Below, piece after piece: positions 45,416 to 55,290 of a stretch of DNA of 64,000 nt (position 1 is the first letter of the stretch; every line of letters starts with the position of its first letter). The position numbers and the translations under genes are program-made. Below the pieces are notes generated by a model that saw only the letters and a program-made list of their open reading frames with translations, was not told the DNA's origin and searched no databases. This DNA is from Caulobacter flavus (GTDB taxonomy: Bacteria > Pseudomonadota > Alphaproteobacteria > Caulobacterales > Caulobacteraceae): positions 3,756,001-3,820,000 of the forward strand of contig NZ_CP026100.1 in NCBI RefSeq assembly GCF_003722335.1, read 5' to 3'.

Positions 45416-46417
45416 CTAGGCGGCGCGCCGCGCGGCGATGTCGGCGGCCAGCCGGATGGCGGCGATCAGGCTGTCGGGCCGGGCGATCCCGCGTCCGGCG
45501 ATGTCGAAGCCGGTGCCGTGGTCGGGCGAGGTGCGCACGATCGGCAGGCCCAGGGTCACGTTCACCCCGCCCCAGAAGTCGAGCATCTTCACCGGGATCA
45601 GGGCCTGGTCGTGATACATGCACAGCACCGCGTCGTAGGTCGCGCGGGCGTCGGCGTGGAACAGGCTGTCGGCGGGCGCGGGCCCGCGGGCGTCGACGCC
45701 GCGGGCGCGCAGGGCCTCGACGGCCGGGACGATCGTCTCGATCTCCTCGCGGCCCAGGGCCCCGCCTTCGCCGGCGTGCGGGTTCAGCGCGGCCACGGCC
45801 AGGCGCGGCGCGGCGATCCCGAAGTCGGTCTTCATGGCCTGGGCGGTGACCAGGCCGGCCTCGACGATGCGCTCGACGCTCAGCGAGGCCGGCACCGAGC
45901 CCACCGACTGATGGATGGTCACCAGCGTCGCGCGCAGGTCGCCGGCGGTCAGCATCATCACCGGCCCGCGCGCGCCGTCGAAGGGAACGGGCGCGGTCAG
46001 TTCGGCGAGAAATTCGGTATGGCCGGGAAACTTGAAGCCGGCCTCGTAGAGCGGGGCCTTGGCGATCGGCGCGGTGACCAGCCCTGCCACGGCGCCCGAA
46101 AGCGCCAGGCCCACGCCGGTCTCGATGCAGCGGATGATCTGGGGGGCGTGGGCGCTGGAGGGCTTTCCGGCCACCACTGGCGACTGCAGCGGGATGTCGA
46201 GCACCGGAAGCGCGTCTGCGAAGACCTGGGCCGCTTCGACCGGACCGGTCACGGGCCGCACCTTCACCCCGCCGCCGGCGGCGGCCAGGCTCTGCAGGTC
46301 GCCGACGGCCATGAACACCGGGCCGCCCTCGCGGAGCGCGGCCCAGGCCTTGGCGATGATTTCGGGCCCGACGCCGGCGGGATCGCCGACGCTCAGGGCC
46401 AGGGTGTCTGTCTTCAC
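45416..46417 (-). CDS. pdxA: PdxA, 4-hydroxythreonine-4-phosphate dehydrogenase
   Basis: A 333-residue NAD-dependent enzyme of pyridoxal phosphate synthesis. The GDPAGVGPEI start, the FPGHTEFLAEL metal-site His, VMMLTAGDLRATLVTIHQSV with a further His, ALNPHAGEGG, and MYHDQALIPVKML are all diagnostic. Its ATG overlaps the surA stop (ATGA). Confidence 0.97.
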   Translation of the reverse strand: MKTDTLALSVGDPAGVGPEIIAKAWAALREGGPVFMAVGDLQSLAAAGGGVKVRPVTGPVEAAQVFADALPVLDIPLQSPVVAGKPSSAHAPQIIRCIETGVGLALSGAVAGLVTAPIAKAPLYEAGFKFPGHTEFLAELTAPVPFDGARGPVMMLTAGDLRATLVTIHQSVGSVPASLSVERIVEAGLVTAQAMKTDFGIAAPRLAVAALNPHAGEGGALGREEIETIVPAVEALRARGVDARGPAPADSLFHADARATYDAVLCMYHDQALIPVKMLDFWGGVNVTLGLPIVRTSPDHGTGFDIAGRGIARPDSLIAAIRLAADIAARRAA

Positions 46418-47754
46418 CGGGTCTCGATGGTGGCGGAGTTGCGCAGGTCTCGCAGGTAACGTTTGGAGATCAGCGCAAGTTGCTGACCCTTAAGGCGATT
46501 TTCGATCTGGTCGTGAGACGGCGCGCCGCCGCCCGACTGACGCTTGCCGCAGACGGCGATCAGGTGCAGGCCAGCGTCGGTGCGGATCGGATCCGACACC
46601 TGGCCGACGTTCAGGGCGTTGGCCGCCTGCTGGAACGACGGGGCCAGGTCGCCGATCTCGGCTTCGCCCAGGTCGCCGGCGACGACGCCGTCCACCTTGC
46701 CGGCCTCGGCTTCCAGGGTCTGGCAGCTGGTCAGCTTGGGCTTCAGGCCGGCCAGCAGCGCGGTGGCGGCCTGGACGTCGGCTTCCGGAGCGTCCTTGGG
46801 CAGGGCCACGGCCACCTGCTTGAGGTCGACCAGGGTCGCCTTCGCGCCCGAACGCTTGTCGCGCAGATAGACGATGTAGACGCCGTCCTTGACCGGGATC
46901 GGGGCCGACAGCTGGCCGGGACGCAGCTGTTCGAGCGCCGTGTCGACCTCGGCCGGCATTTCGCCCGGGCTGACCCAACCGGCGTCGCCGCCGTTGGCCG
47001 CCGTCGCGGCGGCCGAGAACTGGCGGGCCACGGCCGCGAACGGCGCGCCCTGCTGCATCTGGGCCACCAGCTGGCGGGCGCCGTTCAGCGCCACCTCCGG
47101 ACCGCCGACGCGCACGGCGTCGATGAACACTTCGCTGACCTGGTACTGCGGCTTGCTGGCCGAATCGGCCAGGCGGCGCTCGAAGGCCTTGATCTGGTCT
47201 TCGCCGATGCGCAGGCGCGAGCCGTAGCGGCCGCTGATCCAGTTCTGCCAGCTGCTTTCGGCGCGGATCTGGGCGCGCCAGGTGTCGGCGCTGACGCCCT
47301 GGGCCGCCAGGCTCGCCAGCAGCTGCTCGCCGGTCATCTTGTTGCCCTGGGCGATGCTGGCGATCTCCTCGTCGACTTCCTTGTCGGTCGAGATGATCGT
47401 GATCTTCTGTTCGCGCTCGACGCGACGCAGCTCCTGCATCTGCACGTGCTCGTCGATCAGCGAGCGCAGGGCTTCCTGCTCCAGCTGGGGCAGGTTTTCC
47501 TGGGTCGGCTGCAGGCCCGAGGTCACCATCAGCAGGCGCATGCGCTGCATCAGGTCGTAGGACGAGATGATGTCGTCGTTGACCACGGCCGCGACGCTTT
47601 CCGACAGCGGGTTGGCGCGCGGCTCGGCGGCGGCCGGCGGGGCGTCGACCTGCGGCACGGCCTGACGGGCCTGGGCGGGAAGGCCCGCCACGGTCAGGGC
47701 GAGGATGGACGCGGCGCTGGCCGCAAAAGTCGTCACGCTACGCGCAGACCGCAT
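46414..47754 (-). CDS. surA: SurA, periplasmic chaperone/peptidyl-prolyl isomerase
   Basis: A 446-residue periplasmic chaperone for outer membrane proteins. A Sec signal peptide is followed by a helical chaperone domain (AAVVNDDIISSYDLMQRMRL, EEALRSLIDEHVQMQELRR-like region) and two parvulin-type segments (GGDAGWVSPGEMPAEVDTAL; then QVSDPIRTDAGLHLIAVC), plus the long C-terminal helix (DQIENRLKGQQLALISKRYL). It lies 156 bases after lptD, its best-known client, and is coupled to pdxA. Confidence 0.95.
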   Translation of the reverse strand: MRSARSVTTFAASAASILALTVAGLPAQARQAVPQVDAPPAAAEPRANPLSESVAAVVNDDIISSYDLMQRMRLLMVTSGLQPTQENLPQLEQEALRSLIDEHVQMQELRRVEREQKITIISTDKEVDEEIASIAQGNKMTGEQLLASLAAQGVSADTWRAQIRAESSWQNWISGRYGSRLRIGEDQIKAFERRLADSASKPQYQVSEVFIDAVRVGGPEVALNGARQLVAQMQQGAPFAAVARQFSAAATAANGGDAGWVSPGEMPAEVDTALEQLRPGQLSAPIPVKDGVYIVYLRDKRSGAKATLVDLKQVAVALPKDAPEADVQAATALLAGLKPKLTSCQTLEAEAGKVDGVVAGDLGEAEIGDLAPSFQQAANALNVGQVSDPIRTDAGLHLIAVCGKRQSGGGAPSHDQIENRLKGQQLALISKRYLRDLRNSATIETR

Positions 47755-47910
47755 GGGTAGTGTCGTTCCTCTGGAGCCCGGCTTGGCCGGCCGGCCTCGA
47801 TTTCAATGTCTTTGACGCGGCGAGCTTCCGGCAGGCCGTCGGCGGTCGCGTCTGGTTGCGTCACGGGGACGCGTGCGGACGCCCGCACGTCCCCCCGGAC
47901 GTAGGATTGC

Positions 47911-50316
47911 TTAGTCGCTGTACCCTGTATCACCCAATGTGGCGAGCGTTAGGCGCACGACGATCGAACGGTCAGGCTGGAGCCTGAGACCCGACACCGT
48001 CGAGCTATAGCGGTCTTCGTGCTGATAGATGATGTCGATGCGGATGCAATCGTCCGTATAGGCCACGCCCAGGTCGCGACGGCGCCAGGTCTCGGCCACC
48101 AGGTCCAGCTGGCCGAAGGCCGTCAGGGCCCACTTCTTGGTCAGCTGCAGCTGGCCGCGGGTTTCGAAGTTCTCCTGGCGCTCGCCGTTGGAGTCGACGT
48201 TGTCCTTCAGGTAGCGGAACGAACCCTGGATCCGCGAGGTGTAGGCGTCGGCGCCCGTCTCCAGGCGGTTGATCTTGGTCGTGTCGGAATCCAGCCGCGT
48301 GCGGACATAGGCATAGATGCCGTGGATCGGGGTGACCGTGGCCGCGACGATCCAGTCGGACGACTTCTCCTGCAGGCCCGTGCGTTCGGGCAGCAGCGGG
48401 TCGAACTCGGTGCGGAAGCTGCGGCCGACCAGCAGGCTGCCGCCGCGACCGTCGGAGGTGTTGTAGGTCGCCCGGCCGCCCACGTTCATCCGCGTGCCGC
48501 CTTCGTAGAGGTCGAAGCCCGGCGACTTGTTGGTGCGGAAGAGGTTGGTTTCGTCGAACTCGAACGCCGAGCTGTCCTCGTTGTAGAGGTAGGTGGTGGC
48601 GCCGTTGCGGGCGACGACCACGGGCACGCGCGAGCTGTCCGAACCGGTGGCGACCTGCACCAACGGCTCGATGACCACGCTGCCGCCGTCCTTGAGGCCC
48701 TTGTAGAGCGGCAGGCTCAGGTCGACGCCGGCGACGCCCATCGTGCGCGAGTAGTTGACCTCGGCGTCGTCGCCAGCGGCCAGGGCCTCGGTCGAAAGGT
48801 AGATACCCTTGATCTTGTAGGCGTCGGCGCGGGCCTGGGCGAACGGCTGCACGCGCAGGCCCGCGCCGACCACGGCGCTGGCGCGCCAGTCGGCCTGGAA
48901 GCTGCCGCGAACGCTGTCGACGCCGTTCTCGCCGCGATAGGCGGCCAGGCCGTAAGGCGACTCGCCGAACTGAGATTCCGAGCGGCTGAGCAGCACGCTC
49001 GACCCCTGCAGGCGCAGGCGGCCGAACAGCACGGGGGATTCAGGCTCCCAGCGGCCCTCGACCATCGGCCCGATCAGCGGGAATGCGCCGCTGTTCTCGA
49101 ACTTGTTGCCGATCCCTGTGGAGGCGTCGGTGCCGACCACGCGCAGGCCCTGCACCGAGACGGCCGAGACCGAGAACCACGACCGCTCGTCCTGCCGCGA
49201 CGTGTAGATCTGCGAGGTCAGGCGGTGATCTTCGCTGGTGAACAGGCCGCGCTGCTCGTAGACGTCGTTGATGTCGTACTTGTCGAAGATGAGGGCGTCG
49301 GAGGCGCGTTCGGCGCTGAAGCCCCACTTCCACTTGTCGTTGATGTCGAACGCGCCTTTGGCCAGGATGTAGCTCCGCGTCGTGGACTCGCCGAAGCGGT
49401 GGCCGCGGTTGTCGAATTCCTTCTCGTAAGTCCCGCCGAACCGCGCCTCGAGCATGCCCGAGTAGAAGCGCTTGCGGTAATTGACGTTCAGGAACGGGTT
49501 AACTTTCGTGTTGATCTGGGGGCTTATGATCACGTCTTGAGACGGCGAGATCACTTGCAGGTAGGGCTGCTGGTAGGACAGGCCGCGCTTCTTGGACAGG
49601 CCGACCTTCGGCGTCAGGAAGCCCGAGCTGCGCGGGGTCTGCGGATCGGGGTGCCAGAACAGCGGCAGGTACAGCAGCGGCGCGCCCCACAGGCGGATCT
49701 TGGCGCCGTGATAGTAGATGATCTTCTTGGTCTTATCCTGCACCACCTTGTCGGCTTCGATCGACCAGGTCGGCGTGGGCTTTTCGGCGCAGACGTCGCA
49801 GGGCGTGTAGATCGCCTGGTTGAGCTCGGTGACCTGCTCGTTGCGGCGGATGGCGGTGGCGGCCGCGATCTTGACGTTCTGGTCCATGCGCGTGGAGAAG
49901 TTGCGCGCGAAGCCGGCGCGCATGTCCTTGTCCAGCGTCAGGTCGTCGGCGAACTGGGCCGTGCCGTCGGCGTTGATCAGTTGCACCTTGCCGTGGGCGG
50001 TGACCACGCCGGTCTTGGTGTCGTAGATCACTTCCTGGGCGCGCAGCGTGCGGCCCTGGTAGCGAACCTCGACCGAGCCGCGCGCCGTCATCGTCTGGGA
50101 CGCGTCGTCGCGGATCAGCAGGTCGGATTCGAGATAGTAGCCCTCGTCGCCCAGGCCGTCGTCGGCCGCCGCCGGCTTGGCCGGGACTTCCGGAATGGTG
50201 GCGAGCGGTTGCTGGGCGTGAGCCGCGCCGCTCGCGACGGCCACGGCCAGCCAGGCGACGCCGGCCATCAGCAGCTTGCGAACCGCCGCGCCCGGCGCTG
50301 GGCTTAGATCGATCAT
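47911..50316 (-). CDS. lptD: LptD (OstA), LPS transport outer membrane barrel
   Basis: An 801-residue outer membrane protein that inserts LPS into the outer leaflet. It has a signal peptide (core AGVAWLAVAVASGAAHAQ), an N-terminal OstA jellyroll (ESDLLIRDDASQTMTARGSV, GVVTAHGKVQLINADGTAQF) and a large C-terminal barrel. An N-terminal-domain CxxC (CDVC) and a single Cys near the C-terminus (DDCIRIDI) could supply the interdomain disulfide used in E. coli. ATG 50316 has GAGG six bases before it; the ATG at 50352, overlapping the lptG stop, has none at a workable distance but remains possible. Confidence 0.95.
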   Translation of the reverse strand: MIDLSPAPGAAVRKLLMAGVAWLAVAVASGAAHAQQPLATIPEVPAKPAAADDGLGDEGYYLESDLLIRDDASQTMTARGSVEVRYQGRTLRAQEVIYDTKTGVVTAHGKVQLINADGTAQFADDLTLDKDMRAGFARNFSTRMDQNVKIAAATAIRRNEQVTELNQAIYTPCDVCAEKPTPTWSIEADKVVQDKTKKIIYYHGAKIRLWGAPLLYLPLFWHPDPQTPRSSGFLTPKVGLSKKRGLSYQQPYLQVISPSQDVIISPQINTKVNPFLNVNYRKRFYSGMLEARFGGTYEKEFDNRGHRFGESTTRSYILAKGAFDINDKWKWGFSAERASDALIFDKYDINDVYEQRGLFTSEDHRLTSQIYTSRQDERSWFSVSAVSVQGLRVVGTDASTGIGNKFENSGAFPLIGPMVEGRWEPESPVLFGRLRLQGSSVLLSRSESQFGESPYGLAAYRGENGVDSVRGSFQADWRASAVVGAGLRVQPFAQARADAYKIKGIYLSTEALAAGDDAEVNYSRTMGVAGVDLSLPLYKGLKDGGSVVIEPLVQVATGSDSSRVPVVVARNGATTYLYNEDSSAFEFDETNLFRTNKSPGFDLYEGGTRMNVGGRATYNTSDGRGGSLLVGRSFRTEFDPLLPERTGLQEKSSDWIVAATVTPIHGIYAYVRTRLDSDTTKINRLETGADAYTSRIQGSFRYLKDNVDSNGERQENFETRGQLQLTKKWALTAFGQLDLVAETWRRRDLGVAYTDDCIRIDIIYQHEDRYSSTVSGLRLQPDRSIVVRLTLATLGDTGYSD

Positions 50317-50344
50317 CAGGGGCCTCGATGCCGGCGTCACAGAC

Positions 50345-51451
50345 TCAACCATCCTCGGTATAGCAAAGCAGGGTCAGCCCCGCCAAAAGCGCCGCGACCG
50401 GAGGAGTCCAGGCGGCCAGGATCGGCCCCAGGACGTCGGCCTTGCCGAGCGCGCCGCACAGTTCGTTGAAGAAGAAGAACCCAAAGCCCAGCGCCACGCC
50501 AGAGCCGGCGAGGGCGGCCAGGCCGCCCAGCCGCATCAGGCGCAGAGAGAACGCTGCGGCCAGCACCGACATCGCCGCGAACAGCAGCGGCGTGGCCAGC
50601 ATCTGCTGCAGGCGCATCTTGAACGGCGTCGCCGAGAAGCCGGCGGCTTCGGTGCGGGCGATGGTCTCGGGCAGGCGCCAGAAGGCCACGGCCTGCGGGT
50701 TCTTGAATCGGTCGGCCGCCGTCCGCTCGTCGAGGTCCGACGGCACCGAGGCGCTTTCCGAGCGCAGGGCGCCGGCGCCGGGCGTGGCCTCGCTGACGCC
50801 GGTCAGGCGCCAGAAGCCGGGCTCCAGGCGGGCCTCGGCCGCCTCGTAGCGGCGGGTGAAGACCAAGCTGCCGTCCGGCTTGACGTCGTAGACGAAGAAC
50901 GAGACGCCGCGCAGGCGCACCGCGCCGTCGACGGTGTCGCGCATGCGGGCGCGGATGACGATCTGGCGCTTGTCGTCGCCCTGGCGCAGCCAGGCGCCCT
51001 TGGGCGTGTTCTTCAGGTAGCCGGCCAGAAGGGCGTCGCGCTCGGTCTCGAACCGGGCGCTCATCGCCGAGGTCAGCGGATTGAGCAGGGTGACGGTGAC
51101 CACGCCCATGGCGAACGCCGCGAAGGCCGCCGGCAGGATGAAGCGCCAGGCCGAGACGCCGGCCGCTCGCATGGCGACCAGTTCGCTGCGGCGGTTCAGG
51201 CCCACGAAGGCGCCCAGGGTGCCGAACAGAAAGATGAACGGCGTCAGGGTCAGCAGCGTGGCCGGCGCCTGCAGCACGGTCAGGTACAGCAGCTGGCCAA
51301 AGCCCGCGTCTTCCGAGCGCGTGCCGACGTTGCGGGTGATGTCGACGAAGGCGATCAGCATCACCAGCGCGCCGAGCACCGCCAGGGCCGCGCCCAGCGA
51401 GGCCAGCGTCTTGCGCAGCACGTAGCGTTCGATCATGCCGACGCCGATCAC
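50345..51451 (-). CDS. lptG: LptG, LPS export ABC transporter permease
   Basis: A 368-residue inner membrane permease with six membrane helices and a large periplasmic beta-jellyroll between helices 3 and 4. MIERYVLRKTLAS starts the first helix and LNRRSELVAMRAAGVSAWR is the coupling-helix region. The GTG at 51451 overlaps the lptF stop and has GGGAGG six bases upstream, so I prefer it to the ATG at 51436, which has no ribosome-binding site. The ATPase LptB is not in the window. Confidence 0.92.
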   Translation of the reverse strand: MIGVGMIERYVLRKTLASLGAALAVLGALVMLIAFVDITRNVGTRSEDAGFGQLLYLTVLQAPATLLTLTPFIFLFGTLGAFVGLNRRSELVAMRAAGVSAWRFILPAAFAAFAMGVVTVTLLNPLTSAMSARFETERDALLAGYLKNTPKGAWLRQGDDKRQIVIRARMRDTVDGAVRLRGVSFFVYDVKPDGSLVFTRRYEAAEARLEPGFWRLTGVSEATPGAGALRSESASVPSDLDERTAADRFKNPQAVAFWRLPETIARTEAAGFSATPFKMRLQQMLATPLLFAAMSVLAAAFSLRLMRLGGLAALAGSGVALGFGFFFFNELCGALGKADVLGPILAAWTPPVAALLAGLTLLCYTEDG

Positions 51452-52578
51452 GACAGGCCTCCCAGCGGCTGGGCGCCGCCGATCGGGACGTAGCGCCGGA
51501 TCTTCTGGCGGAAGACCTGCGCCAGGCCCCACCAGGTGGCGGCGATCGGCACCAGGTACTGCATGACGTTCAGCCAGACCTGGTCGTCGCAGGCCGCCTG
51601 GACGCCGAAGCCCATGATCCGCACCACGGCGGCGGCCGCGCCGACGGCGGCGATGCGCTTGCCGTAGCCCATGCGGCTGAACGAGCCGCCGATCACGGCG
51701 GCCAGGGCCATGGCCATCATGGCGATGTTGTAGAGCGGGCTGGCCAGGCGCGAATGGCCCTCGGCCAGCATCTTGACCCGGTTATGCTGCTCCCAGTCCT
51801 GGGTCATGTCCGGGAAGAACAGCTCGTGCGGATAGCGGTCGGCGATCTTGTAGTGCAGCAGCTCGTCGCTCTGGAACAGGGTCGACAGGTCGAAGACGTA
51901 CTCCTCGAACGACAGGTAGTTCAGCACGCCCGCGCTCGAGAACTCCTGGTTGGAGCCCTTGCGCATGATCAGCACCGGCAGGTCGTTGCGCTTGGCGATC
52001 ACGCCCTCGCGCGCCGTGTAGGTGACCGAGCCGCCGTTGGGCTTTTCCTGATGGATGAACAGGTTCTTGATCAGGTTGTCGCGGTCGATCGACTGGGCGT
52101 AGACCGTCAGGCCCGGGCCGGGCTCGGTGAACTCGCCCGGCCGCACCAGGGTCGAGGCCAGGTCGGTCTTCATGTCGAAGGCGGTCTCGCGGATCAGCCG
52201 CGCCGACCACGGCTGCGCCCACAGGCCCAGCGCCAGCGAGATCAGCGCCGCGAACACCGCCAGCCGCATGGCCGGCGAGATCACCCGCCAGCGACTCATG
52301 CCGCCGGCGAAGCAGACGACGATCTCCTGCTCGGTGTGCAGACGGTTCAGCGCCACCAGGGCGGCCACGAACAGCGCCACCGGCATGATGATGTTCAGGA
52401 GCTGCGGCAGGGCCAGCAGGATCATCTTGGCGAAGATCAGCGCCGTCTGGCGCTGCTCGACCAGAATGTCGAATTCGGACAGGCTGCGGGCCAGCAGGGC
52501 CAGCGCCGCCAGGGCCGCGGTGGCCAGGATGGTCGGCCCGACCAGCTGTCGGAAAAGATAGCGTTCGATCAGGCGCAT
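51448..52578 (-). CDS. lptF: LptF, LPS export ABC transporter permease
   Basis: A 376-residue permease, partner of LptG in the LptB2FG complex that extracts LPS from the inner membrane. RLIERYLFRQLVGPTILAT is the first helix; the coupling region is LNRLHTEQEIVVCFAGGMSR, and the periplasmic domain includes NGGSVTYTAREGVIAK. It is the first gene of the lptF-lptG-lptD-surA-pdxA-rsmA run, divergent from pepA across 250 bases that should hold both promoters. Confidence 0.94.
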   Translation of the reverse strand: MRLIERYLFRQLVGPTILATAALAALALLARSLSEFDILVEQRQTALIFAKMILLALPQLLNIIMPVALFVAALVALNRLHTEQEIVVCFAGGMSRWRVISPAMRLAVFAALISLALGLWAQPWSARLIRETAFDMKTDLASTLVRPGEFTEPGPGLTVYAQSIDRDNLIKNLFIHQEKPNGGSVTYTAREGVIAKRNDLPVLIMRKGSNQEFSSAGVLNYLSFEEYVFDLSTLFQSDELLHYKIADRYPHELFFPDMTQDWEQHNRVKMLAEGHSRLASPLYNIAMMAMALAAVIGGSFSRMGYGKRIAAVGAAAAVVRIMGFGVQAACDDQVWLNVMQYLVPIAATWWGLAQVFRQKIRRYVPIGGAQPLGGLS

Positions 52579-52828
52579 GCAGGGGGCGGCTTCGGGGGCT
52601 TCACGGATTCGCGCGGCGAACCCCGGCGGTGGGCGTGTTCTACACGTCTGGCTCGGCTTGGCACAACCGAAGACATTGTAGGGCAGGGCGTGACGGGGCT
52701 GTGAACGGCGACGGTCTTTTCGCGGGAGACGGCATGGACTATGCCGGGCGTTCACGTCCTGTCGCGTCGGATCGCGGCCTTCTCAAGGCCGCGCCGCGAT
52801 CGGACCTCCCGCTTCCCAGGAGCGCTCA

Positions 52829-54310
52829 ATGCGTATCGAGTTCGTCCCCGCCGACAGCCAGGCCGGCGCCACCGCCGCTCTCGCCGTTCTCGCCTACGAG
52901 GCGGCGGCCCTTTCGCCCGAAGCCAAGGCGGTCAACGACGCCGCCGGCGGCGCGATCGTCCGCGCCGCGGCCGGCGGCCGTTTCATCGGCGCCAAGGGCC
53001 AGGTGCTCGACATCGTCGCTCCGGCCGGCCTCGACGCCGCCCGCGTGGTGGTGATCGGCGTCGACGGTTCGGGCGTCGTCGAGCCCGAGACGGTCGAGAT
53101 CGCCGCCGCCCACGCCTACAACGCCGTCAAGACCTCGGGCGTGACCGAGCTGCTGCTCAAGCTCGGCGGCGACGCCGAGACCGCCGCCCGCGTCGCCTTC
53201 GGCGTCAAGCTGGCCGCCTACCGCTTCGACAGGTACCGCACCACCGAGAAGGCCGAGAAGAAGCCCTCGGTCGCCACGGTCAAGGTCGCCGCCGCCGATC
53301 CCGCCAAGGCCCAGAAGGCCTTCGCCGCCCTCGAGCCTATCGCCGACGCCATCCTGTTTAGCCGCGACCTGGTCTCCGAACCGGCCAACATCCTGCATCC
53401 GGAAGAGTTCGCCGCCCGCGTGAAGGGTCTCGAAAGCCTGGGTCTGGAGGTCGAGATCCTCGGCGAGGCCGAGATGGCCAAGCTCGGCATGGGCAGCCTG
53501 CTCGGCGTCGGCCAGGGCAGCGTCCGCGAAAGCCAGCTGGTCGTGGCCAAATGGTACGGCGCGGCCGACAAGTCGGCCCAGCCGATCGCCTTCGTCGGCA
53601 AGGGCGTCTGCTTCGACACCGGCGGCATCTCGATCAAGCCCGCCGAGGGCATGGAAGACATGAAGTGGGACATGGGCGGCGCGGCCGCCGTGGCCGGCGT
53701 CATGCACGCCCTGGCCGGCCGCAAGGCCAAGGTCAACGCCATCGGCGTGCTCGGCCTCGTCGAGAACATGCCCGACGGTAATGCCCAGCGCCCCGGCGAC
53801 GTGGTCACCTCGATGTCGGGCCAGACCATCGAGGTCATCAACACCGACGCCGAAGGCCGCCTCGTGCTGGCCGACGCCCTCTGGTACACGCAGGACCGCT
53901 TCAAGCCGAAGTTCATGGTCGACCTGGCCACCCTGACCGGCGCGATCATCATCTCGCTGGGCAACGACTACGCAGGCCTGTTCAGCAACAACGACGGCCT
54001 TTCGGAGAAGCTGCTGGCCGCCGGCGACGCCGAGCGCGAGCCGCTGTGGCGCCTGCCGCTGCCCAAGGCCTACGAGAAGCAGATCGAAAGCCCGATCGCC
54101 GACATGAAGAACATCGGCGGCCGCCCGGCCGGCTCGATCACGGCGGGCCTGTTCCTGCAGCGCTTCGTCAACGGCGTGCCGTGGGCCCACCTCGACATCG
54201 CCTCGACCGCCTGGCGCAAGGGCTCGTCCGATCCGACCGTGCCGGACGGCGCCGTCGGCTTCGGCGTGCGCCTGCTCAACCGCCTCGTCGCCGACGCCTA
54301 CGAGGGCTAG
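52829..54310 (+). CDS. pepA: PepA, leucyl aminopeptidase (M17)
   Basis: A 493-residue dizinc aminopeptidase that trims N-terminal residues; some homologues also bind DNA. Metal ligands and catalytic residues lie in [29 protein letters not shown] and the family signature [12 protein letters not shown]. The N-terminal domain is typical. AGGAGC precedes the ATG. holC follows after eight bases, the same neighbour as in E. coli. Confidence 0.97.
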   Translation: MRIEFVPADSQAGATAALAVLAYEAAALSPEAKAVNDAAGGAIVRAAAGGRFIGAKGQVLDIVAPAGLDAARVVVIGVDGSGVVEPETVEIAAAHAYNAVKTSGVTELLLKLGGDAETAARVAFGVKLAAYRFDRYRTTEKAEKKPSVATVKVAAADPAKAQKAFAALEPIADAILFSRDLVSEPANILHPEEFAARVKGLESLGLEVEILGEAEMAKLGMGSLLGVGQGSVRESQLVVAKWYGAADKSAQPIAFVGKGVCFDTGGISIKPAEGMEDMKWDMGGAAAVAGVMHALAGRKAKVNAIGVLGLVENMPDGNAQRPGDVVTSMSGQTIEVINTDAEGRLVLADALWYTQDRFKPKFMVDLATLTGAIIISLGNDYAGLFSNNDGLSEKLLAAGDAEREPLWRLPLPKAYEKQIESPIADMKNIGGRPAGSITAGLFLQRFVNGVPWAHLDIASTAWRKGSSDPTVPDGAVGFGVRLLNRLVADAYEG

Positions 54311-54318
54311 TTCGGCGA

Positions 54319-54777
54319 ATGACGGCCGCGCCCTGCGAGATCTGGTTCTACCACCTGGAGCGAAGCAGCGCCGAACAGGTGCTGCCCGAGCTTCTGGAAA
54401 AGACCCTGGGGCGCGGCTGGAAGGCCCTGGTCAGGGGCGGGGATCCCGCGCGCATCAACGCGCTGGACGCCCACCTCTGGACCTTTCGCGACGACAGCTT
54501 CCTGCCGCACGGCCTGGCCGAGGAGCCGCTGGCCGAGCGTCAGCCGGTGCTGCTGAGCACGGCGCTGGACAACCCGAACGGCGGCGACGCGTTGTTCCTG
54601 CTCGACGGCGCCGAGCCGGGGGATCTGAGCGGGTTCGCGCGCTGCATCCTCCTGTTCGACGGTCGCGACGAAGAGGCCCTGCGACTGGCGCGGGGCCGTT
54701 GGAAGGCGTTCAAGGGGGCCGGCCATCCGGTCTCCTACTGGCAGCAGGCCGAACGCGGATGGGAGAAGAAGGCATGA
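54319..54777 (+). CDS. holC: HolC, DNA polymerase III chi subunit
   Basis: A 152-residue chi subunit, which links the clamp loader to SSB. The start (CEIWFYHLERSSAEQVLPEL), LLEKTLGRGWKALVR, LDAHLWTFRDDSFLPHG and the QPVLLST motif match the family. ATG 54319 follows the pepA stop by eight bases; its stop overlaps the next gene by four bases. The terminal part (ARGRWKAFKGAGHPVSYWQ) is conserved in chi. Confidence 0.93.
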   Translation: MTAAPCEIWFYHLERSSAEQVLPELLEKTLGRGWKALVRGGDPARINALDAHLWTFRDDSFLPHGLAEEPLAERQPVLLSTALDNPNGGDALFLLDGAEPGDLSGFARCILLFDGRDEEALRLARGRWKAFKGAGHPVSYWQQAERGWEKKA

Positions 54778-55118
54778 CGCGGTCCCGGTTCCTGGCGGTT
54801 TTCGGCGCGGCCATGCTGCTGGCGGCCTGCTCGACGAGCACGCCCGAGCCCGCGCCGCCGCCGCCGCCCGAAACGCCGGTGGCGCCGCCGGCCATCGCCC
54901 TGCCCAAGCCGCCCGAGCCCGAGAAGGACCAGTGCGGTCTCAAGGAGGCTCAGGCCTTCGTCGGCAAGAACCGCACCCAGTTGCCGGCCCCGGTCGATCC
55001 TTCGCGCTGGCGCGTGGCCTGCACGACCTGCCCGGTTACCATGGACTATCGCGCCGACCGCCTGAACATCCTGTTCAACCCCGACACCGGCGTCGTGCAG
55101 CAGGTGAAGTGCGGGTAG
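54774..55118 (+). CDS. Lipoprotein with peptidase inhibitor I78-like domain
   Basis: A 114-residue protein with a lipobox LLAACS (Cys at about residue 21), a Pro-rich linker (PEPAPPPPPETPVAPPA), and a C-terminal domain of about 65 residues with CGLKEAQAFVGKN, TMDYRADRLNILFNPDTGVV and the terminal VKCG. This matches the I78 family of small protease inhibitors. The first Cys of the domain and the terminal VKCG Cys are placed for a disulfide, and a CTTC pair lies between. It overlaps holC by four bases but is unlikely to share its role. Confidence 0.82.
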   Translation: MTRSRFLAVFGAAMLLAACSTSTPEPAPPPPPETPVAPPAIALPKPPEPEKDQCGLKEAQAFVGKNRTQLPAPVDPSRWRVACTTCPVTMDYRADRLNILFNPDTGVVQQVKCG

Positions 55119-55150
55119 GGGCCGCGCTCTCCTCGAAACATCTAAAGCCC
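55119..55150. other. Start of a 1.2-kb gene-free repeat region (55119-56318)
   Basis: From here to 56318 I find no credible gene. Open frames exist on both strands but are Pro/Arg-rich translations of palindromic repeats, lack ribosome-binding sites and match no family. The repeats are listed separately; between about 55620 and 56160 I see no recognisable element, though a structured RNA cannot be excluded by eye. Confidence 0.6.
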
Positions 55151-55290
55151 GTTATCCCGGAAAGCGCGCAGCGCCTATCCGGGACCTAGGGAGACCGGGC
55201 GCGGCGAACACTTCGGCACCGGAGCGGTAGCCAATGCTCCGCGCCGGCCCCTGGGTCCTGGCTCTCCGCTGCGTTGCGGCCGGGATGACG
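55151..55290. repeat. Inverted-repeat intergenic element, about 140 bp
   Basis: The left arm (TTATCCCGG, then CGCAGCG, then GGACCTAGGG) and the right arm read on the other strand (TCATCCCGG, then CGCAGCG, then GGACCCAGGG) match each other in order, so the whole unit can fold into an imperfect hairpin. GC-rich elements of this sort are scattered between genes in Caulobacter. Confidence 0.65.
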
